DNA of 64,000 nt from Nocardioides sp. 1609 (GTDB lineage Bacteria > Actinomycetota > Actinomycetes > Propionibacteriales > Nocardioidaceae). The position numbers and the translations under genes were made by a program. The stretch lies in assembly GCF_004522105.1 (NCBI RefSeq), contig NZ_SPUJ01000005.1:434001-498000 (forward strand). Reading direction: 5' to 3'. A model generated the notes under the pieces. The model saw only the letters and a list, made by a program, of their open reading frames with translations, was not told where the DNA came from and made no database searches. Below are positions 17,604 to 25,731 of the stretch, in pieces; position 1 is the stretch's first letter, and the number at the start of each line of letters is the position of its first letter.

Positions 17604-18281
17604 GTGCTGAACGACCTGTCCCGACCCACCCGGCTGCTGATCGCCGGGTTCGGTCTCGCGCTCGGCCTGATGATCGGCGGACCCAGCCTGGGCGAGGGGT
17701 CGGGAGGATCGTGGGCGCTGCTGTTCCTCGGGCTGCTGGTCGAGCTCGGGGTGATCGGCGCCTTCCCGGTGCTCCTCGGCCGGGCCGAGCGGCGCTTCCG
17801 GGTCGCCGTGGACGCTGGCACCGCCGAGATCGCCCGCGGCGAGGTGACGCCGGTGCCCGCGGCCGGGCGCGTCGTCCGGGCCCGCGCCGACACCCGCCAC
17901 GGCTGGTTCCTGCCGGTGCGCGGGGCGGGGCCGGCGCCGTCCAGCCTGACGGTGCTGGTCGCGCTGGGCGACGGGCCGCGTGCCGGCCGGGACGACGATC
18001 GGGCCCGGCGGGTCGCGGCGCTCGTGCCGCCCGACCTCGACCTGGGACACGGCGCCCCCGTCCTGCTCCTGCTGCACCCCGGACGGCGCGACGTCGCCGT
18101 CCTCGACGACCGGGTGGCGCCCGGCGCGCTGGCCGCCGTCGACGCCGACCCGCGGTGGACGACGCAGCGGCTGCCGACCGACCGCACCGTCGTCGGCGGC
18201 TACCTCGCCCTGGTCGCGGCGGCCGCGGTCGGCGTCGCAGTGGGGTTCGGGCTGGCCGCGCTCGTGCTCACGGTGTGGTGA
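17604..18281 (+). CDS. Integral membrane protein, unknown function
   Basis: 225 aa. Two membrane helices near the N-terminus (about 10-28 and 38-57) are followed by a soluble middle domain (60-195) with VLLLLHPGRRDVAVLDDRVAPG and a last helix (about 200-222). No family is recognised. It starts at GTG 17604 with GGGGAGG about 10 nt upstream, and is divergent from the DUF1028 gene by 43 nt. Confidence 0.7.
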   Translation: MLNDLSRPTRLLIAGFGLALGLMIGGPSLGEGSGGSWALLFLGLLVELGVIGAFPVLLGRAERRFRVAVDAGTAEIARGEVTPVPAAGRVVRARADTRHGWFLPVRGAGPAPSSLTVLVALGDGPRAGRDDDRARRVAALVPPDLDLGHGAPVLLLLHPGRRDVAVLDDRVAPGALAAVDADPRWTTQRLPTDRTVVGGYLALVAAAAVGVAVGFGLAALVLTVW

Positions 18282-18354
18282 CGGTCGCCACGCGGCCGAC
18301 CGACGTGGTTAGGTGGGTCGGCCAAGTCTTTGAACGATCCAAGGAGGACGTGCG

Positions 18355-19383
18355 ATGCGGGTCGGAGTACTCACCGGTGGGGGCGACTGCCCAGGTCTGA
18401 ACGCGGTCATCCGTGCCGTCGTCCGCAAGGGCGTCAAGCAGCACGGGTTCGAGTTCGTGGGCTACCGCAACGGGTGGAAGGGCCCGCTCGAGGGCCTCAC
18501 GATGCCGCTCGGCGTCGAGCAGTGCCGCGGCATCCTGCCGCGCGGCGGCACCATCCTCGGCTCCAGCCGCACGAACCCGTTCAAGATCGACGGCGGCGTC
18601 GAGATGATCAAGGACAACATGGCGGCCGCCGGCGTCGACGCGCTCGTGGCGATCGGCGGCGAGGACACCCTCGGCGTGGCCACCAAGCTCGCCGAGCTCG
18701 ACGTGAAGGTCGTCGGCGTCCCGAAGACGATCGACAACGACCTGTCCGGCACCGACTTCACCTTCGGCTTCGACACCGCGGTCAACATCGCGACCGAGGC
18801 GATCGACCGGTTGCACACGACGGCCGAGTCGCACCACCGGGTGCTCGTGGTCGAGGTCATGGGCCGCCACGCCGGCTGGATCGCCCTGCACGCCGGCATC
18901 GCGGGCGGTGCGAGCGCCGTCCTGATCCCGGAGCAGCCCTTCGACATCGAGGCCATCTGCGCCCACGTCGAGACCCGCTTCCAGAGCGAGTACGCCCCGA
19001 TCATCGTGGTCTCCGAGGGCGCCGTGCCCGCCGAGGGCGGCGACATGACGCTCGTCTCCGGCGAGAAGGACGCGTTCGGTCACGTCCGTCTCGGCGGCAT
19101 CGGCGACCGGATCGCCTCCGAGATCGAGCACCGCACCGGCAAGGAGGCGCGCGCCGTCGTCCTGGGTCACGTGCAGCGCGGCGGCACCCCCACGGCGTTC
19201 GACCGCTGGCTGGCCACCCGCTTCGGCCTCCAGGCCATCGACGCGGTCGCCGACGGCGACTTCGGCACCATGATGGCGCTGCGCGGCACCCGCATCGTGC
19301 GGGTCCCGTTGAGCGACGGCACCGCCCACCTCAAGCTCGTCAGCCCCGAGGAGTACGCCGAGGCGCAGGTCTTCTTCGGCTGA
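18355..19383 (+). CDS. pfp: 6-phosphofructokinase, probably pyrophosphate-dependent
   Basis: 342 aa, group III PFK of actinobacteria. It phosphorylates fructose-6-phosphate in glycolysis. TGGGDCPGLN (7-16) binds phosphate. GGEDT at 101-105 puts Asp at position 104 and PKTIDND at 123-129 puts Lys at 124; these are the residues typical of PPi-dependent enzymes such as that of Amycolatopsis methanolica, whereas ATP enzymes have Gly at 104. MGRHAGW and HVQRGGTPTAFDR complete the sugar site. AAGGAGG at 18341-18347, 7 nt before ATG, is a strong ribosome site. Donor use is inferred from these residues. Confidence 0.93.
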   Translation: MRVGVLTGGGDCPGLNAVIRAVVRKGVKQHGFEFVGYRNGWKGPLEGLTMPLGVEQCRGILPRGGTILGSSRTNPFKIDGGVEMIKDNMAAAGVDALVAIGGEDTLGVATKLAELDVKVVGVPKTIDNDLSGTDFTFGFDTAVNIATEAIDRLHTTAESHHRVLVVEVMGRHAGWIALHAGIAGGASAVLIPEQPFDIEAICAHVETRFQSEYAPIIVVSEGAVPAEGGDMTLVSGEKDAFGHVRLGGIGDRIASEIEHRTGKEARAVVLGHVQRGGTPTAFDRWLATRFGLQAIDAVADGDFGTMMALRGTRIVRVPLSDGTAHLKLVSPEEYAEAQVFFG

Positions 19384-19401
19384 GCCGACCCTCCACGACG
19401 C

Positions 19402-19438
19402 CGAGTCGGCGTTCGCGTCGAACGCGAACGCCGACTCG
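19402..19438. terminator. Hairpin terminator after the phosphofructokinase gene
   Basis: A 16-bp perfect stem (19402-19417 with 19423-19438) and 5-nt loop, 19 nt after the pfp stop and 56 nt after the convergent MFS gene stop. A shorter palindrome (cgccgactcggcg) near 19462 adds a second fold. No T tract. Confidence 0.75.
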
Positions 19439-19494
19439 ACGTGATTCCAGTGCAACTTCACGCCGACTCGGCGCGACGGTGTGCCCGGCCCGCG

Positions 19495-20994
19495 TCAGTG
19501 CTCGACGTCGGCGAGGTCGAGGTCGGCGGGGGTGAGCCACCAGACCAGCACCGAGACGGCGAGCAGCAGGACGCCGGCGGCGAGCCCGAAGACGGCGAAG
19601 GAGTGCTCGAACGACGCGGTCGCGGCCGCGGCGGTCGGGGTGCCGAGGGCGCCGGCGAGCGACTCGCGGGCCAGGTCGGTGGCGTCGGCGGGGAGCCCGT
19701 CGCGGTAGGTCCAGGCGGCCAGGCTGCCGAGGACGGCGACCCCGAGCACGCCGCCGATCTCGAAGGACGACTCCTCGATGGCGGCGGCGCTGCCGGCCTT
19801 GTCGGCCGGGGTCGAGCCCATGATCGTCGCGGAGCCGACGGCGAGGGACGCCGTGCCGATGCCGACCAGGGTGAGTGCGGCGGCGACCGAGAGGTAGCCC
19901 AGCGGCTGGGGGAGCACGAACAGCAGCAGGAGGCCGACGCCGGCGACGGCGAGTCCGCCGGCGACGACGGTGCGCACGCCGATCCGCTCGGCGAGCGAGG
20001 GGGCGAGCGGCGAGCCGACGATGCCGCCGACGGCCATCGGCAGCAGGGCGGCGCCGGCCTGCAGCGGCGACCAGCCGTGCACGAGCTGCAGCCACTGCGA
20101 GCCCAGGAGCAGCAGTGCGACCATCGCGATGCTGCTGGTGAGCGCGGCGAGGACGCCGGCGGTGAACGGCCGGTGGGTGAACAGCCGGACCTCGAGCATC
20201 GGGTCGTCCTGGCGCAGGCACCGCAGCACGAACCCCGTCAGCAGGACCGCGCCGAGGCCGAGGGTGGCCAGGGTGAGCGGGTCGAGCCCCTCCTTGCCGA
20301 GGTGCTTGACGCCGTAGACGAACGACGCCATGCCACCGAAGGACAGCAGGACGCCGGCGGCGTCGAGCCGGCCCGGGCGCTCCGACCGGCTCTCGGGCAG
20401 CAGCAGCACGCCGGCGACGACGGCCACGACCATGACCGGGACGTTGAAAAGGAAGGCCGCGTGCCAGCTGAACGCCTCGAGGAGCGCGCCGCCGACGATC
20501 GGCCCGATCGCGCCGCCGACGGCGGCCATCGCGCCCCAGATGCCCAACGCGGTGGCCCGCTCGCGGGCGTCGGGGAAGAGCGTGCGGATCAGCGAGAGCG
20601 TCGTCGGCATGATCATCGCGCCGCCGACGCCGAGCAGCGCCCGCACGGCGATGACCTCCCCGGGGGAGTCGGCGACCAGGACGAGCAGCGAGGCGGCGCC
20701 GAACACGGTGAAGCCGGCGAGCAGCATCCGGCGGCGTCCCCACCGGTCGCCGAGCGCCGAGAGCGGCACCAGCAGGCCCGCCAGGACGAGCGCGTAGACG
20801 TCGACGATCCACAGCTGGGCGACGGCGTCCGGGCGCAGGTCGGCGGTCAGCTCGGGCAGGGCGACGTTCAGGATCGTCATGTCCATCACGACGACCAGGA
20901 GGCTGGCGGCCAGGACGGCCAGGCCCGCCCACCGGCGGGGGTCCGCCTCGATCGGGGTGACGGCGGCGGAGCCGGTGGTCAGGGGCGTGCTCAT
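19495..20994 (-). CDS. MFS drug exporter, DHA2 (14-helix) family
   Basis: 499 aa, a proton-driven multidrug efflux protein of the inner membrane. Motif MDMTILNVALPELT in helix 1 is the DHA2 signature, GDRWGRRRM is the loop 2-3 MFS motif and GPIVGGALLEAFSWHAAF is motif C plus its flank. The length fits 14 helices. ATG 20994 overlaps the TetR stop as ATGA, so the pump is co-expressed with its regulator; the upstream longer frame is ignored. The substrate is unknown. Confidence 0.92.
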   Translation of the reverse strand: MSTPLTTGSAAVTPIEADPRRWAGLAVLAASLLVVVMDMTILNVALPELTADLRPDAVAQLWIVDVYALVLAGLLVPLSALGDRWGRRRMLLAGFTVFGAASLLVLVADSPGEVIAVRALLGVGGAMIMPTTLSLIRTLFPDARERATALGIWGAMAAVGGAIGPIVGGALLEAFSWHAAFLFNVPVMVVAVVAGVLLLPESRSERPGRLDAAGVLLSFGGMASFVYGVKHLGKEGLDPLTLATLGLGAVLLTGFVLRCLRQDDPMLEVRLFTHRPFTAGVLAALTSSIAMVALLLLGSQWLQLVHGWSPLQAGAALLPMAVGGIVGSPLAPSLAERIGVRTVVAGGLAVAGVGLLLLFVLPQPLGYLSVAAALTLVGIGTASLAVGSATIMGSTPADKAGSAAAIEESSFEIGGVLGVAVLGSLAAWTYRDGLPADATDLARESLAGALGTPTAAAATASFEHSFAVFGLAAGVLLLAVSVLVWWLTPADLDLADVEH

Positions 20995-21548
20995 CGCTGT
21001 GCTCCGGTCAGGAAGGTCGAGAGGACGAGGGCGTCGAGGTCGCGCCGGGGCAGGTCGCCGCCGAGGAGGGCGTCCCGGGCGGCGACGAGGAGCCCGTAGA
21101 GGGCGTGGGAGATCCACCGCGGTGGCAGGTCGGCTCGCAGCACGCCGGCCGCCTGGGCCGCGACGTACAGCGCGACCTCGCGCTCGACGAGGGCGTCGCT
21201 GCGCTCGACGAGGTCGGGGGCGGAGAGGAGGTAGGGATCGGTGAGGGCGAAGCCGAAGTCGTCGGAGTCGGCGAGGTAGCGGGCGACCAGGTCGTCGAGA
21301 CAGGCCCGGATCCGGACGGCGTCGCCCGAGGCCGCCGCGCCGGGCGCGTCCGCGGCGACGAGGCTGGCCGCCCAGCGGTCGAGCGAGCGGGTGCCGAGCT
21401 CGTGCAGGAGGTCCTCGCGGGTGGCGAAGTGCCGGTGCAGCGTCGCCCGACTGATGCCGGCCGCGCCGGCCAGGTCGGCCATCGAGGCGCGGGCGTCGAC
21501 GTTCAGGTGACGCTGGGCGGCGGCCAGGACGTCGTCACGGGTGGCCAT
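20991..21548 (-). CDS. TetR-family repressor
   Basis: 185 aa. The N-terminal helix-turn-helix reads MADLAGAAGISRATLHRHFATREDLLHEL; the C-terminal ligand domain (about 60-185) is variable. It lies first in an operon with the DHA2 exporter and probably represses that operon. Two palindromic operators just upstream (21582-21619) fit TetR binding. The inducer is unknown. Confidence 0.92.
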   Translation of the reverse strand: MATRDDVLAAAQRHLNVDARASMADLAGAAGISRATLHRHFATREDLLHELGTRSLDRWAASLVAADAPGAAASGDAVRIRACLDDLVARYLADSDDFGFALTDPYLLSAPDLVERSDALVEREVALYVAAQAAGVLRADLPPRWISHALYGLLVAARDALLGGDLPRRDLDALVLSTFLTGAQR

Positions 21549-21581
21549 GGGGTGCTCGTTCCTCGGTCGTTGCGGTGGGTA

Positions 21582-21619
21582 TGAGACACAACTGTCTCAC
21601 ATGAGACAAGATTGCCTCA
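21582..21619. promoter_or_regulatory. Two tandem TetR-type operators
   Basis: TGAGACA-N4-TGTCTCA (21582-21599, perfect) and TGAGACA-N4-TGCCTCA (21602-21619, one mismatch), 20 bp centre to centre, 34 bp upstream of the TetR start. Same helix face spacing suggests two dimers. They may also reach the APC permease promoter on the other side. Confidence 0.75.
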
Positions 21620-21715
21620 AAACTGGTGGACGACACCCGAGACCAGGGGCAGACAAGGCGGGGTCGACCGGTGTTGGCTGTGCTCCACCAGTCGCTACGC
21701 GGAGGTGTCCCGGGC

Positions 21716-23176
21716 ATGACCACCGATCTCAGCAAGTCCGCAGACGGAGACGTCAACGGCCCGGACACACCCGACCTGAAACGGGTGATGGGGCCCAGGC
21801 TGCTCCTGCTGTTCATCGTCGGCGACATCCTCGGCGCGGGCATCTACGCCGTCACCGGCAAGCTCGCCGGCGAGGTGGGCGGCATCGCCTGGCTCCCGTT
21901 CCTGGTCGCCTTCACGGTCGCGACCCTCACGGCGTTCTCCTACCTGGAGCTCGTGACGAAGTACCCCCAGGCCGCCGGGGCCGCCCTCTACACGCACAAG
22001 GCGTTCGGGATCCACTTCGTGACGTTCATCGTCGCCTTCACCGTGGTCTGCTCGGGCATCACCAGCGCGTCCACCTCGTCGGGCCTGCTGGCGTCCAACC
22101 TGCTGATCGGGCTCGACGAGATCTTCCCCGGCGTGCCGACCGGTGACACCGCGACGCTGCTGGTCGCCCTGGCGTTCATGCTCCTGCTGGCCGGGATCAA
22201 CCTGCGCGGGGTGGGGGAGAGCGTCAAGTTCAACGTGATCCTCACGATCATCGAGATGACGGCACTGGCGATCGTGATCGTGATCGGGTTCGTCGCCATC
22301 ACCGCCGGCGACGGCGACCTGGACCGCATCACCGTCTTCGAGAGCCCGGACGACAAGGGCCTCTTCATGGCGGTCACCGTCGCGACCGCGATCGCGTTCT
22401 TCTCGATGGTGGGGTTCGAGGACTCGGTCAACATGGTCGAGGAGACCAAGGACCCCGAGCGGATCTTCCCCCGGGTGATGCTCACCGGCCTCGGCATCGC
22501 GGTGGTCATCTACGTGCTGGTGGCCATCTCGGTGGTCGCGGTCATCCCGCCCGGTGAGATCGCCGCCCCGAAGAACCCGGAGGCCGGGGTCCTGCTCGAC
22601 GTCGTCCGCATCGGGGCGCCCGACATCCCGATCGACAAGATCTTCCCGTTCCTGACGGTCTTCGCCGTCGCCAACACCGCCCTGATCAACATGCTGATGG
22701 CCAGCCGCCTCATCTACGGCATGGCCCAGCAGGACGTGCTCCCGCGCCAGCTGGGCCGGGTGTCCCACGGTCGGCGCGCGCCGTACGTCGCGATCGCGTT
22801 CACGACGGTGCTCGCGTTCGGGCTCATCATCTACGTGCGCACCCAGTCCGAGAGCACGGTCGTCAGCGCGCTGTCGGGGACGACGGCGCTGCTCCTCCTC
22901 GCCGTGTTCGCGGTCGTCAACGTCTGTGTCCTCATCCTGCGGCGCGACCCGGCGGGCCGGTTCCGCGCGCCGACCGCCTTCCCCGTGCTCGGCGCCATCG
23001 CCTGCGTCTACCTGCTCGGACCGTGGGCCCGGCTGGAGGCCGACATGGTGCAGTACAAGATCGCCGGCGGGCTGCTGGTCATCGGCATCGTGCTCTGGGG
23101 ACTGACCTGGCTGGCCAACCGTGGACTGCGCGGGCAGAAGACCGGGTTCCGCGACATCGAGCACCTGGAGGAGTGA
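21716..23176 (+). CDS. APC-superfamily amino acid permease
   Basis: 486 aa, about 12 membrane helices. The first helix region GDILGAGIYAVTGKLAGEVGG carries the GAGIY-type substrate motif of the APC family and GFEDSVNMVEETKDPERIFPR is the conserved helix 6-7 loop. It probably imports an amino acid or related cation; the substrate cannot be read. ATG 21716 has GGAGGTG 8 nt upstream; an in-frame start at 21626 would run into the operator region and is less likely. Confidence 0.9.
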   Translation: MTTDLSKSADGDVNGPDTPDLKRVMGPRLLLLFIVGDILGAGIYAVTGKLAGEVGGIAWLPFLVAFTVATLTAFSYLELVTKYPQAAGAALYTHKAFGIHFVTFIVAFTVVCSGITSASTSSGLLASNLLIGLDEIFPGVPTGDTATLLVALAFMLLLAGINLRGVGESVKFNVILTIIEMTALAIVIVIGFVAITAGDGDLDRITVFESPDDKGLFMAVTVATAIAFFSMVGFEDSVNMVEETKDPERIFPRVMLTGLGIAVVIYVLVAISVVAVIPPGEIAAPKNPEAGVLLDVVRIGAPDIPIDKIFPFLTVFAVANTALINMLMASRLIYGMAQQDVLPRQLGRVSHGRRAPYVAIAFTTVLAFGLIIYVRTQSESTVVSALSGTTALLLLAVFAVVNVCVLILRRDPAGRFRAPTAFPVLGAIACVYLLGPWARLEADMVQYKIAGGLLVIGIVLWGLTWLANRGLRGQKTGFRDIEHLEE

Positions 23177-23190
23177 GCGTCGGGCCCGCG

Positions 23191-23196
23191 TAGGCT
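23191..23196 (+). promoter_or_regulatory. -10 box of leaderless class II DAHP synthase gene
   Basis: TAGGCT, 6 nt before GTG 23203; no ribosome site present. Confidence 0.6.
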
Positions 23197-23202
23197 TGGC
23201 GG

Positions 23203-24549
23203 GTGGTACTTCCCGATCTCGCTGCGCTGCACGCGCTCCACCCCGCCCAGCAGCCGTCCTACCCCGACCGGGCGGTCGTCGACGCGACCGTCGAGCAGCT
23301 CCGTGCGGCCCGGCCGCTGGTGTTCGCCGCGGAGTGCGACGAGCTCACCGACAAGCTCGCCGCCGTGACCCGCGGGGAGGCGTTCCTGCTCCAGGGCGGT
23401 GACTGCGCCGAGACGTTCGCCGGCGTCACCGCCGACAACACCCGCAACAAGCTGCGCGTGCTGCTGCAGATGGCCGTCGTCCTCACCTACGCCGCGTCCG
23501 TGCCGGTGGTGAAGCTCGGCCGGCTCGCCGGGCAGTACGCCAAGCCGCGCAGCTCCGACGACGAGACCCGCCAGGTCGACGGCCGGCCGGTCACGCTGCC
23601 GGCGTACCGGGGCGACGCCGTCAACGGCTACGACTTCACGCCCGGGTCGCGCATCCCCGACCCGCGCCGGCTGCTCGAGGTGCACCGCACCTCCGCGGCC
23701 ACGCTGAGCATGATCCGGGCCTTCGTCGACGGCGGGTACGCCGACCTGCGCAAGGTGCACACCTGGAACACCGACTTCGTCGCCGACTCCGTCGCCGGCC
23801 AGCGCTACGAGGCGATGGCCCACGAGATCGACCGCGCGATGGCGTTCATGGAGGCCATCGGCGCCGACCCCGACGAGTTCCACCGCGTCGACTTCCACAT
23901 CTCCCACGAGGCGCTCGTGCTCGAGTACGAGCACGCGATGACCCGGATCGACTCGCGCACCCGGGCGCCGTACGACCTGTCGGGCCACTTCGTCTGGATC
24001 GGCGAGCGCACCCGCCAGCTCGACGGCGCGCACGTCGAGCTGCTCAGCCACGTGCGCAACCCGATCGGCGTCAAGCTCGGCCCCAGCACCAGCGCCGACG
24101 ACGCCATCGCGCTCGCCTCGCGGCTCAACCCCGACAACACCCCGGGCCGGCTCACCTTCATCACCCGCTTCGGCGCCGGCAAGATCCGCGACGGGCTCCC
24201 GCAGGTCGTCGAGAAGGTCACCGCCGCCGGGCTCGAGGTCGCCTGGGTGTGCGACCCGATGCACGGCAACACCTTCGAGGCCAGCTCGGGCTACAAGACC
24301 CGGCGCTTCGAGGACGTCATCGAGGAGGTCCAGGGCTTCTTCGACGTCCACCACGAGCTCGGCACCTGGCCCGGCGGCGTCCACGTCGAGCTCACCGGCG
24401 ACGACGTCACCGAGTGCGTCGGTGGCGGCGAGGAGCTGCTCGAGGCCGACCTCGGCGACCGCTACGAGTCCGTGTGCGACCCGCGCCTCAACCGGGTGCA
24501 GTCCCTCGAGCTCGCCTTCCTCGTCGCGGAGATGCTCCGCCGCGCCTGA
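23203..24549 (+). CDS. aroG: Class II 3-deoxy-7-phosphoheptulonate synthase
   Basis: 448 aa, first enzyme of the shikimate pathway: condenses phosphoenolpyruvate and erythrose-4-phosphate. The metal-binding Cys lies in QGGDCAETF, followed by KPRSSDDE, the KLGPSTSADDAI segment and CDPMHGNTFEASSGYKTR. The plant/actinobacterial class II length is complete. In M. tuberculosis the homologue (Rv2178c) sits near pknL, as here (about 14 kb). GTG 23203 is decided by the leaderless -10. A second, unrelated DAHP synthase is at 27004. Confidence 0.95.
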   Translation: MVLPDLAALHALHPAQQPSYPDRAVVDATVEQLRAARPLVFAAECDELTDKLAAVTRGEAFLLQGGDCAETFAGVTADNTRNKLRVLLQMAVVLTYAASVPVVKLGRLAGQYAKPRSSDDETRQVDGRPVTLPAYRGDAVNGYDFTPGSRIPDPRRLLEVHRTSAATLSMIRAFVDGGYADLRKVHTWNTDFVADSVAGQRYEAMAHEIDRAMAFMEAIGADPDEFHRVDFHISHEALVLEYEHAMTRIDSRTRAPYDLSGHFVWIGERTRQLDGAHVELLSHVRNPIGVKLGPSTSADDAIALASRLNPDNTPGRLTFITRFGAGKIRDGLPQVVEKVTAAGLEVAWVCDPMHGNTFEASSGYKTRRFEDVIEEVQGFFDVHHELGTWPGGVHVELTGDDVTECVGGGEELLEADLGDRYESVCDPRLNRVQSLELAFLVAEMLRRA

Positions 24550-24556
24550 CCCCCGC

Positions 24557-24717
24557 TGACCCGTCAGCCATAGGTGACGGGTCAGCGTCGAGACCGGGGT
24601 GACCCGTCAGCGATAGGTGACGGGTCGGCGTCGAGACCGGGGTGACCCGTCAGCGATAGGTGACGGGTCAGCGGCGAAACCGGGGTGACCCGTCAGCGAT
24701 GGGTGACGGGTCGGCAA
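24557..24717. repeat. Four tandem 43-bp units, each a 10-bp inverted repeat
   Basis: Units begin at 24557, 24600, 24643 and 24686. Each holds TGACCCGTCA and TGACGGGT(C)A-type arms separated by 8 nt (gccatagg, gcgatagg twice, gcgatggg), then a near-identical spacer (gcgtcgagaccgggg). They fill the whole gap between aroG and the threonine aldolase gene. They could bind a protein, act as a terminator series, or be a mobile-repeat relic. Confidence 0.9.
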
Positions 24718-24726
24718 GATGGGGTC

Positions 24727-25722
24727 GTGATCGATCTGCGCTCCGACACCCTGACCCGACCCACCGAGGCGATGCGGGCCGCGATGGCCGGCGCCGACGT
24801 CGGCGACGACGTGTACGGCGAGGACCCGACCGTCGTGCGCCTCGAGGAGCGGGTGGCCGGGCTGCTCGGCCACGAGGCAGCCCTCTTCATGCCGACCGGG
24901 TCGATGTCGAACGTGCTCGCGGTCCGGTCGCTCGTGCAACCCGGCCAGGAGGTGCTGTGCGACTCCTCGGCCCACATCGCGCGGGCCGAGCTCGGCGCCC
25001 ACGGTGCCTACAGCGGCGTCACGATGCGCACCTGGACCCACCCGCGGGGCCACGTCGACCTGGACGCCGTCCGCGGCCTGTTCGCGCCCGACATGGGGCC
25101 GTTCTTCGTGCGCACCGCGGCGATCTCGGTCGAGAACACCCACAACTTCGCCGGTGGCACCGTGCTGCCGCTGCAGCTGCTGCGCGACCTCAAGGAGCTC
25201 GCCACCGGGCTCGGGGCGGCGGTCCACCTCGACGGAGCGCGGCTCTGGAACGCCCACGTCGCGACGGGCACCCCGCTCGCCGAGTACGGCGCCACGGCCG
25301 ACGTCCTGTCGGTCTGCCTCTCCAAGGGGCTCGGTGCCCCGGTCGGCTCGCTGCTCGTCGGGTCCGCCGACACCGTCGCCGAGGCCCGGATCTGGCGCAA
25401 GCGGATGGGCGGCGGGATGCGCCAGGTCGGGATCCTGGCCGCCGCCGGCCTGCACGCCCTCGACCACCACGTCGAGCGGCTCGCCGACGACCACGCCCAC
25501 GCCCGGTTGCTCGCCGAGGCCTGCGGCGTCGACCCCGCGACCGTCGAGACCAACATCGTCGTCGTCGACCGCCCCGACGCCGCCGCCTTCGTCGGGCGGG
25601 CGGCGGCTGCTGGCGTCCGCGTGGCGACGGTCGGCCCGACGACGGTGCGGATGGTCACCCACCTGGACGTCACCCGCGCGGACGCCGAGAAGGCGGCGGC
25701 GGTGCTCGCCGACCTCTCGTGA
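24727..25722 (+). CDS. ltaE: Low-specificity L-threonine aldolase
   Basis: 331 aa, a PLP enzyme (fold type I) that splits threonine or allo-threonine to glycine and acetaldehyde. Typical start [19 protein letters not shown], the cofactor stacking region [12 protein letters not shown], and the PLP lysine in [14 protein letters not shown] are present, with [10 protein letters not shown] binding the ring. GTG 24727 is chosen from the family start; CAAGAT 6 nt upstream is a weak possible leaderless -10 that overlaps the end of the repeat array. Confidence 0.9.
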   Translation: MIDLRSDTLTRPTEAMRAAMAGADVGDDVYGEDPTVVRLEERVAGLLGHEAALFMPTGSMSNVLAVRSLVQPGQEVLCDSSAHIARAELGAHGAYSGVTMRTWTHPRGHVDLDAVRGLFAPDMGPFFVRTAAISVENTHNFAGGTVLPLQLLRDLKELATGLGAAVHLDGARLWNAHVATGTPLAEYGATADVLSVCLSKGLGAPVGSLLVGSADTVAEARIWRKRMGGGMRQVGILAAAGLHALDHHVERLADDHAHARLLAEACGVDPATVETNIVVVDRPDAAAFVGRAAAAGVRVATVGPTTVRMVTHLDVTRADAEKAAAVLADLS

Positions 25723-25731
25723 GGACGAGCG

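Noticed and set aside
19402..19470. Operator for a regulator of the phosphofructokinase gene
   Set aside because: The inverted repeats lie after the stop codon between convergent genes, so a terminator is the simpler reading.
24557..24717. CRISPR array
   Set aside because: Only four units, no variable spacers (the intervening bases are repeated too) and no cas genes nearby.
24711..24729. Strong leaderless promoter for the threonine aldolase gene
   Set aside because: CAAGAT has the right spacing but lacks the first T of TANNNT, so I left it out of the list of leaderless starts.
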